Source: a virus
Reading direction: 5' to 3' (one strand)
IMG/VR virus record: IMGVR_UViG_3300048589_000504
Location: 1-64,000 of that record
DNA: 64,000 bases
This document shows positions 58,813 through 64,000 of this stretch, piece after piece. The notes below the pieces were generated by a model, which did not search any database, had not been told where the DNA came from, and saw only the letters and a program-made list of their open reading frames with translations. The number at the start of each line of letters is the position of its first letter. Position 1 is the stretch's first letter. A program made the translations under genes and the position numbers.

Positions 58813-60462
58813 ATGAAACAATTCGCCACGCTTGCCGCGTTCTTCGCCCTGCTGCTCCTTGCCGGATGCGCGCCCGCGCCGACCGGCAGCAGCCAGGCCG
58901 CCTACGTCGCCCTACCCGCGCAGGACGCCGCCGACGCGCGGGCCACGATTGCCGCGGCCGACATCGCGATTCAGGCGACGCGAGAAGTCGGCGCGCAGCA
59001 GACGGCCGTCGCGGTCGATGCGACGCGGGCATGGATCGCCGCCGCAACCGCTGAGGCGCAGGCGGCGACGCGGCAGGCGCAGGCCACGACGCAGGCACTG
59101 CAAGGCCAGCAGACAGTTGTCGCCTTACAGATGGCGGTAGACGAAGCCACGCGCGTCGCGCAGGCCGAGCAGACGGCCGTCGCGGTCACAATTGCCGCTG
59201 AGCAGGCGCGCGAAGAGCTGCGCGCCGGAAACACGCTCATGCTGCGTCAGGCCGAAGAAGAGCGGATGCAGTCCGGCATCTTTTGGCGTAACGTGTTCAA
59301 TGGCCTGCTGGCGACGTTGCTGTTTGCCGGTGTTCTCTCGCTGCTCATGATCGCCGGGTCGGTTGTGGCCCGCGTTCGTTCGCTGAACGATAATCCAGTC
59401 CGGCAGTACAACGACAGCGACGCGCAGATTAACATCCTCGTCGTGCCAAATGGCTTGTTCGGCACCGACGTGCGGCAGATCGGACGGCCGTCTACAGTCG
59501 TGCCGCAGCTCCCCCCGCCCTCGATCCCGCAACTACCCGCGCCGCTGCGCGAACTGCCGGAAATCCAGATCGGCCATGTGTTGGTTGCCGGACAAAGCGG
59601 ATCGGGCAAGAGCAGTGTCATGCGAGCGATCATCCGCCACCGCCAAAACGTGGTTGTGCTCGATCCACACGCGGCGCCAGGTGAATGGAACGCCGCTCGC
59701 GTCATCGGCATGGAAGGCAACTTCGACGAGATCGCCGACTTCTTCGGCTGGATGGACGCCGAACTGGATCGGCGCATGGGCCTGCGCGGGCGCGGTGAGC
59801 AATTGGATTTTGATCCGATGACTGTCGCTACTGACGAAATGCCTGCTATTGTGGATCGGCTTGGGCGCGACGTGGCAAACTCGGCGTGGGTTTCGTGGGT
59901 GCGACAAGGGCGCAAGTACGGGCTGTTCGTCATGATCTCCACGCAATCGACGCGAGTGAAGTCGTTGGGGATCCCCGGCGAGGGCGACCTGGTCAAGCAA
60001 TTTGAAGCGGTGATCAGCCTCGGCACTGAGGCGACCGACAACTATCGCACCCTGCTCAATACCGCGCCTCCCGGCAAGGCCGTGCTTCAACTGGCCGGGC
60101 AAGCCCCGCGCGTGATCCGCGTGCCGAACGTGCCCGCCTTTGCCGGGGCATCCGGCTCCCCTGCCGGGGCCAGCTTTGCGGCCGGCAGATCGCAAAATGG
60201 CGGGAATGGCTACGCAGGCAGCGCCGCGTCTGATCTGTTCCGGCCTCGTGCGGACGCGCCGGTCGTGGTGGAGCAAGGCGGTGGGATTGACACGCCGCAT
60301 GGATTCGTGACCGCTGCTGAGGTCGATGAGATTTTGCACTACGGCCGTAATATGTCTTCGCTGCGCGGCGTGGCGTACAATGTATACGGCTCCACCGGCG
60401 GCGCGGGATTTTACAAGACGCGGGCGGTGCTAGACCGGCATGGCGTTGCGCCGGGCGCGTAG
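58813..60462 (+). CDS. lipoprotein-anchored FtsK/HerA-like ATPase
   Basis: 549 residues. A lipoprotein signal peptide ends in LAGC with Cys19. Residues 30-150 form an Ala/Gln/Thr coiled coil with repeats of QQTAVAVDATR / EQTAVAVTIAAEQAREE. One transmembrane helix spans about 157-187 (FNGLLATLLFAGVLSLLMIA), then a Pro-rich linker. Residues about 253-450 are a P-loop ATPase: Walker A GQSGSGKSS (260-268), Walker B-like TVATDEMPAIV (about 336) and an arginine/Gln segment GLFVMISTQSTRVK. This predicts an outside lipid anchor with an inside DNA-pumping domain. A role in DNA transfer, segregation or entry is inferred. Confidence 0.8.
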   Translation: MKQFATLAAFFALLLLAGCAPAPTGSSQAAYVALPAQDAADARATIAAADIAIQATREVGAQQTAVAVDATRAWIAAATAEAQAATRQAQATTQALQGQQTVVALQMAVDEATRVAQAEQTAVAVTIAAEQAREELRAGNTLMLRQAEEERMQSGIFWRNVFNGLLATLLFAGVLSLLMIAGSVVARVRSLNDNPVRQYNDSDAQINILVVPNGLFGTDVRQIGRPSTVVPQLPPPSIPQLPAPLRELPEIQIGHVLVAGQSGSGKSSVMRAIIRHRQNVVVLDPHAAPGEWNAARVIGMEGNFDEIADFFGWMDAELDRRMGLRGRGEQLDFDPMTVATDEMPAIVDRLGRDVANSAWVSWVRQGRKYGLFVMISTQSTRVKSLGIPGEGDLVKQFEAVISLGTEATDNYRTLLNTAPPGKAVLQLAGQAPRVIRVPNVPAFAGASGSPAGASFAAGRSQNGGNGYAGSAASDLFRPRADAPVVVEQGGGIDTPHGFVTAAEVDEILHYGRNMSSLRGVAYNVYGSTGGAGFYKTRAVLDRHGVAPGA

Positions 60463-60490
60463 CATTTAGGTCGCAAGTAAGGATTTGAGC

Positions 60491-60703
60491 ATGCAAACTG
60501 ACATGGCGGCCGCCAACGAAGCCATGCTAGAGATTGCCGTCAACGCGGCTGCGGCCGGGCATGACCTCAGCGGCTTCGAGCCTGTAGAGGATGCGGACGG
60601 CCGTGCGAACGGCTGGCAAGCACGGTGCAGGATTTGCGGCATGACCGCGTGGGTTGGTCTGAACGGAGTGCAATACAGCCTGTTAGAGGATGTTTGCGAA
60701 TGA
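60491..60703 (+). CDS. small hypothetical zinc-knuckle protein
   Basis: 70 residues from the ATG at 60491. Helical N-terminus (NEAMLEIAVNAAAAGHDLSG) and a CRICGMTAWVG block with a CxxC. Its stop overlaps the methyltransferase start (ATGA), suggesting co-expression. Function unknown. Confidence 0.55.
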   Translation: MQTDMAAANEAMLEIAVNAAAAGHDLSGFEPVEDADGRANGWQARCRICGMTAWVGLNGVQYSLLEDVCE

Positions 60704-62367
60704 CAAAGCCGATCACCCGCAACACGCTCTTCTACGGCGACAATCTAGGCGTTCTGCGCAACTATGTGCCAGATGAGAGCGTTGATCTTGTCTATCTCGA
60801 TCCGCCGTTCAATTCCAAGCGCACTTATAACGTCCTGTTCAAGCAAGAAAGCGGGGAAGAATCCGAAGCGCAGATCGCCGCGTTTGATGACACTTGGCAC
60901 TGGGATCAATCCACGGCCGCGCAGTATCACGAATTGATCACCGAAGCGCCCGATCATATCAGCCGCATGATCGGGGCCATGCGGGAATTCATCGGCACGA
61001 ATCAGATGATGGCCTATCTGGTCATGATGGCCGCCCGCCTGATCGAACTGCACCGCGTCCTCAAACCCACCGGCAGCCTCTACCTGCACTGCGACCCGAC
61101 GGCCAGTCACTACCTAAAAGTTGTCCTGGATACAATTTTTGAGCCGCAAAACTTCACAAATGAAATTATCTGGAAGCGCACAAACACGCACAATGATGCA
61201 ACGACAAAGTTCCCAGATGTAGCAGATATTATCTTGCTATATTCAAAATCAAGAAAGAGCTTGTTTATTCCACAGCATTCAGAACATGATCCGAAATACA
61301 TTAAGAATTTTTATCGTCATGATGATAATGACGGACGGGGTCCATACACCTTAGATAATATGGCAAGTCCTAATCCACGCCCTAACATGATGTATGATTG
61401 GAAGGGCTATCCATACCCAACAATGGGCTGGCGTTACCAGGAAGAAACGATGGCCAAATTGGATCAGGAAGGGCGAATTTATTATCCCAAAAACAAAGAC
61501 GGTTCTTTTGACACCACCAAAAGGCTAAGGTTAAAGCGCTATCTACATGAGCAGCCGGGTCCAGTTATCGGGAACGTTTGGACAGATATATCCCCTGTAT
61601 CTGCTCATGCCACAGAGCGTTTAGGATACCCTACGCAGAAACCTATAGAACTTCTGGAACGCATCATCTCCGCCAGCAGCAACCCCGGCGACGTCGTCCT
61701 CGACCCGTTCTGCGGCTGCGGCACGACCATCGCCGCCGCCCAAAAGCTGGAGCGCCGCTGGATCGGCATCGACATCACCCACCTCTCGATCACGCTCATG
61801 AAATATCGCCTGCAAGAGATGTTCCCCGACGCCGAATTCGCCATCATCGGCGAGCCGGCCGACCTGGACGGCGCGCGCCGCCTGGCCGCGCAAGACCGCC
61901 ACCAGTTTGAATGGTGGGCGCTGTCGCTGGTCAAGGCACGGCCGTCCGGCGGCGCAGCGGGCAGCAAGCGCGGCAAAAAAGGCGCGGACCAGGGCATCGA
62001 CGGCGTGATCACCTTCATCGACGACGCCGGCGGCGCGCCCAAACGGATCATCGTGCAGGTCAAAAGCGGCCACGTCAAAAGCGGCGACATCCGCGACCTG
62101 GCCGGCACCATCGAGCGCGAGAAGGCCGCTATGGGGATATACATCACGCTTGAAGAGCCAACGAAGCCAATGATTACTGAAGCGGCTTCGGCCGGGTACT
62201 ATCACTCGCCGGGCTGGAATCAAGACTATCCGCGAATTCAGATTCTAACGATCCGGGAGCTGCTCAACGGCGCGGCTGTAAAGATGCCGCCCGCAGGAAT
62301 GACCTTCAAGCAAGCGGAGCGAGTGAAGGAATCGGGGGCAGTCCAGAAAGGTTTGTTCGATGGCTGA
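60700..62367 (+). CDS. DNA methyltransferase fused to an Mrr-like endonuclease domain
   Basis: 555 residues from the ATG at 60700. Beta-class methyltransferase order: catalytic LVYLDPPFNSKR near residue 28-39 and the SAM motif VLDPFCGCGTTIAAA near 331-345. Residues about 145-310 (NEIIWKRTNTHNDATTKFPD) are the target-recognition region and are markedly AT-rich (61130-61640) without ACGGCCGT. Residues about 400-555 contain DQGIDGVITF and RIIVQVKSG, the D and Q/ExK of an Mrr/PD-(D/E)xK nuclease. This reads as a single-chain restriction-modification enzyme. Specificity is unknown. Confidence 0.85.
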   Translation: MTKPITRNTLFYGDNLGVLRNYVPDESVDLVYLDPPFNSKRTYNVLFKQESGEESEAQIAAFDDTWHWDQSTAAQYHELITEAPDHISRMIGAMREFIGTNQMMAYLVMMAARLIELHRVLKPTGSLYLHCDPTASHYLKVVLDTIFEPQNFTNEIIWKRTNTHNDATTKFPDVADIILLYSKSRKSLFIPQHSEHDPKYIKNFYRHDDNDGRGPYTLDNMASPNPRPNMMYDWKGYPYPTMGWRYQEETMAKLDQEGRIYYPKNKDGSFDTTKRLRLKRYLHEQPGPVIGNVWTDISPVSAHATERLGYPTQKPIELLERIISASSNPGDVVLDPFCGCGTTIAAAQKLERRWIGIDITHLSITLMKYRLQEMFPDAEFAIIGEPADLDGARRLAAQDRHQFEWWALSLVKARPSGGAAGSKRGKKGADQGIDGVITFIDDAGGAPKRIIVQVKSGHVKSGDIRDLAGTIEREKAAMGIYITLEEPTKPMITEAASAGYYHSPGWNQDYPRIQILTIRELLNGAAVKMPPAGMTFKQAERVKESGAVQKGLFDG

Positions 62368-63142
62368 TAAAGAGCTGCAAACACTGGATCAAAAAACAGT
62401 CGATTTCTACGGCGACGAATTGGCGGCGGCCCGCCTTGATGACGGCCGTATCTACGCCAGTCTGCGGCATATGTGCCAGGCGCTAGATATTGACACAACA
62501 GGCCAGCGGCAGCGGATCAACCGGCACAAGGTTCTCAATTCGGGGCTAGGGGTTTGCAAATTACAAACCCCTGGGGGATTGCAAGATTCTTACGTGCTGC
62601 GCGTCGATCTGGTTCCGCTATGGTTGACTGGCATCCGTACAAGCGCAGTCAATGAGACAGTCCGACCGAAACTGGAAAAGTTTCAGGAAGAGGCGGCTGC
62701 CGTTTTATGGGAGGCGTTCCAAGAAGGGCGACTAACTGCCGATACATCATTTGATGATCTGCTGGCCAGCGACAGCCCGACAGCCCAAGCCTACAGAATG
62801 GCTCAAGCGGTGATGACACTGGCACGGCAGCAGCTCCTAATTGAAAGCCGCGTCGTCAACGTGGAAGGTCGCTTGGAGTTGATCGAAGCGCAGCTGGGCG
62901 CCTCAGATCGGTTTGTTACCGAGGACCAGGCCAGCCAGATCAGCCAAGCCGTGAAAGCGGTGGCAATGGTTCTGAGCAAGGCCAGCGGCACGAATCAATA
63001 CGGATCAGTGTATGGCGAGCTGTATCGGAAGTTTGGCATCACCTCATACAAGCAGCTCCCGGCCGCAAGGTTCGAGGAAGCAATGGCATTTCTTACTTCT
63101 CGTTTCCGATACCACTCGGCGCTGCTAATGTACTTGCTGTAA
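62360..63142 (+). CDS. P22-type antirepressor (P22_AR_N + ORF6C)
   Basis: 260 residues. N-terminal domain: VDFYGDELAAARLDDGRIYA, SLRHMCQALDIDTTGQRQRI and the hallmark LRVDLVPLWLTGIRTS. C-terminal ORF6C-type domain: NQYGSVYGELYRKFGITSYK, QLPAARFEEAMAFL. Such proteins bind and inactivate the prophage repressor. The gene overlaps the restriction enzyme gene by 8 bases and lies beside the palindromic operator at 63759. A 9-bp inverted repeat with a 7-base loop (62549-62573) lies inside the gene at TPGG. Confidence 0.85.
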   Translation: MADKELQTLDQKTVDFYGDELAAARLDDGRIYASLRHMCQALDIDTTGQRQRINRHKVLNSGLGVCKLQTPGGLQDSYVLRVDLVPLWLTGIRTSAVNETVRPKLEKFQEEAAAVLWEAFQEGRLTADTSFDDLLASDSPTAQAYRMAQAVMTLARQQLLIESRVVNVEGRLELIEAQLGASDRFVTEDQASQISQAVKAVAMVLSKASGTNQYGSVYGELYRKFGITSYKQLPAARFEEAMAFLTSRFRYHSALLMYLL

Positions 63143-63180
63143 CCTTTCATCGTTTCAATCCATTGTCACCTCAATTTTTA

Positions 63181-63397
63181 CTATCCTTGCCCAGGCAAGC
63201 CACGCCGGGCCTTGCCCAGCATCGCCCCGTCAGGCCTCACCCCGCCTTGAACGTAAAACAGCCACCCTTTACTTCGTAAGTTGTTGAGGCCTACGGCGGT
63301 GGTCCCGCTCAAGCAAAGGGTGGCTGTTTTGCCACGAAGTATTAAGTTTTCATTCAGCGGGTACAAAAACACCACCGCATTCCGTAAGCCTCAACAA
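63181..63397 (-). ncRNA. structured non-coding RNA candidate
   Basis: Transcribed leftward from the promoter at 63403-63430, the RNA would begin at about 63397. Long complementary arms exist: 63382-63397 with 63281-63296 (15 of 16), 63371-63377 with 63297-63303, 63356-63361 with 63304-63309, 63315-63330 with 63256-63271 (16 of 16) and 63334-63341 with 63272-63279. The first three nest into one rod; the last two pair its apical loop with the 3' side, as in a pseudoknot or a two-state switch. The overlapping 64-codon minus frame is probably fortuitous. No known family recognised. Confidence 0.5.
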
Positions 63398-63402
63398 AAA
63401 TA

Positions 63403-63430
63403 ATTATAGCACGGCCGTTCCAGTAGTCAA
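63403..63430 (-). promoter_or_regulatory. strong leftward promoter of the structured element
   Basis: Minus strand TTGACT (63430-63425), 16-bp spacer containing ACGGCCGT, then TGC TATAAT (-10 at 63408-63403). Near-consensus with extended -10. The start would coincide with the first base-paired arm of the downstream structured element. Confidence 0.75.
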
Positions 63431-63497
63431 CAACCAAACCGCATGATATTAATGATCGCATCTCCACAGTTAATCAATCAACTTAACTCTGGAAAGC

Positions 63498-63529
63498 AAA
63501 AGGCCCAACCGGTGATGGTTGGGCCTTTT
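63498..63529. terminator. bidirectional intrinsic terminator
   Basis: A perfect 13-bp stem (63498-63510 with 63517-63529) with GGTGAT loop, bordered by AAAA on one side and TTTT on the other, so it can act on both strands. It separates the antirepressor and structured element from the early promoter at 63754. Confidence 0.85.
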
Positions 63530-63536
63530 GTATTTC

Positions 63537-63715
63537 AGGCGCTACGGCCGTCTCCGCCCGCGCTTTTGCCCGCTTTTGTAGCGCTTGCGGTAGCGCTTCA
63601 AGGGCGCTTCTGCTCTCTGTAGCGGCCGCTACAGGCCGCTTCACATGCGCTTCAGGCGCAGCGGTCCGTAGCGGGCCGGAAGCGCCTGCTGTAGCGGGCA
63701 TTTTCAGGCGCTCCC
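63537..63715. repeat. GC-rich GCGCTT/GTAGCG repeat patch
   Basis: Short words GCGCTT, GTAGCG and their complements recur many times, with a small palindrome GTAGCGGCCGCTAC near 63619-63632. An 87-codon minus frame spans it but is low-complexity and starts at TTG, so I do not call a gene. It could be an iteron-like origin, a protein-binding array or a decayed gene. Confidence 0.45.
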
Positions 63716-63753
63716 CCTGCCCTTGCCGGTCCCTGAAGTATTCCAATTAGTTA

Positions 63754-63781
63754 TTGACATATCATGTATACATGATATACT
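63754..63781 (+). promoter_or_regulatory. rightward early promoter with 20-bp palindromic operator
   Basis: TTGACA (63754-63759), 16-bp spacer, TATACT (63776-63781). A 20-bp perfect palindrome (63759-63778, core TCATGTATACATGA) covers the whole spacer. A bound repressor would block RNA polymerase. Near-identical inverted copy at 58332-58363. Confidence 0.85.
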
Positions 63782-63828
63782 TAGAGTAGTTGAGAGCAAG
63801 AGTAGTTAACAGTTTAGGAGTACGAGCA

Positions 63829-64000
63829 ATGACAACTTACACGAACGAAACCTACGCCAAACATTACCCGCAACTGGTCGCCCAGGCCGTCGCCGCCGGT
63901 TATGTCGCTGAAGACGATCCGACCGATGTCGATGTCGTCGAATACATCAAAAGCGAGCATGTGGACGCTTTCAAGGCCTACGCCGATTGCGGCCTGAGTG
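63829..64000 (+). CDS. first rightward early gene (partial)
   Basis: 57 codons to the window edge. ATG at 63829 behind GGAGTACGAGC, the same 15-base leader as the gene at 907. Begins MTTYTNETYAKHYPQLVAQA and continues with an acidic region (AEDDPTDVDVVEYIKSEHVD). The 3' end is outside the window. First gene behind the repressible promoter at 63754. Function unknown. Confidence 0.65.
   Translation, partial: MTTYTNETYAKHYPQLVAQAVAAGYVAEDDPTDVDVVEYIKSEHVDAFKAYADCGLS

Noticed and set aside
63181-63375. 64-codon minus-strand frame in the structured element
   Set aside because: The region is explained better by paired RNA arms; the frame has no ribosome site and its residues follow the repeats.
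63483-63746. 87-codon minus-strand frame
   Set aside because: TTG start, low-complexity Ala/Arg/Glu sequence, and it contains a bidirectional terminator at its 3' end.

Overview
This window is most of the genome of a temperate, long-tailed (siphovirus-type) phage, or a prophage/phage-plasmid of that type, with both ends cut inside genes. The evidence is a complete, correctly ordered head-to-tail gene series (small and large terminase, HK97 portal, prohead protease, HK97 major capsid, connectors, tail tube, frameshifted tail chaperone, tape measure, baseplate, fibres, lysis) together with a tyrosine integrase. Base composition is GC-rich and coding density is high, with many ATGA/GTGA stop-start overlaps. 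I saw no rRNA, tRNA, CRISPR array or housekeeping gene, so the host is not fixed. The Ala/Gln/Thr-rich lipoprotein-ATPase at 58.8 kb and the strong TG-extended -10 promoters hint weakly at Chloroflexota or another less-studied bacterium.

Layout. 0-10.4 kb (+): early and replication genes, including a Sak4/RecA-like AAA ATPase, a PD-(D/E)xK Holliday-junction-type nuclease, an RNA ligase, a ParB-like domain fused to a DNA methyltransferase, and many small unknowns. 10.5-23.3 kb (+): DNA packaging, head and connector genes, tail tube. 23.4-44.5 kb (+): tail assembly chaperone with a -1 frameshift site, a 2211-residue tape measure interrupted by a 355-residue intein, baseplate, DNRLRE-like and beta-helix adhesins, repeat fibres, holin candidate and spike base. 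44.8-49.1 kb (+): a three-module lysin and a metallophosphoesterase. 49.4-58.3 kb (mostly -): integrase and a leftward set of small accessory genes, interrupted by a + strand Panacea/SocA-like gene. 58.4-63.1 kb (+): two membrane proteins, one a lipoprotein-anchored FtsK/HerA-like ATPase, a methyltransferase fused to an Mrr-like nuclease, and a P22-type antirepressor. 63.2-64.0 kb: a structured non-coding element, a terminator, a GC-rich repeat patch, and a rightward early promoter with a 20-bp palindromic operator.

How it fits together. Two nearly identical promoter-operators in inverted orientation (about 58.33-58.36 and 63.74-63.78 kb) fire outward from the 58.4-63.7 kb module. They probably form the early/lysogeny control, with the antirepressor next to one of them. 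Late genes are fed by at least two copies of a promoter-leader-terminator cassette, in front of the prohead protease and the tail chaperone. The most striking global signal is the palindrome ACGGCCGT: I counted about 87 exact copies by eye, against roughly two expected, in all three codon phases and on both coding strands, like the HIP1 octamer of cyanobacteria. All counts were made by reading and are approximate.
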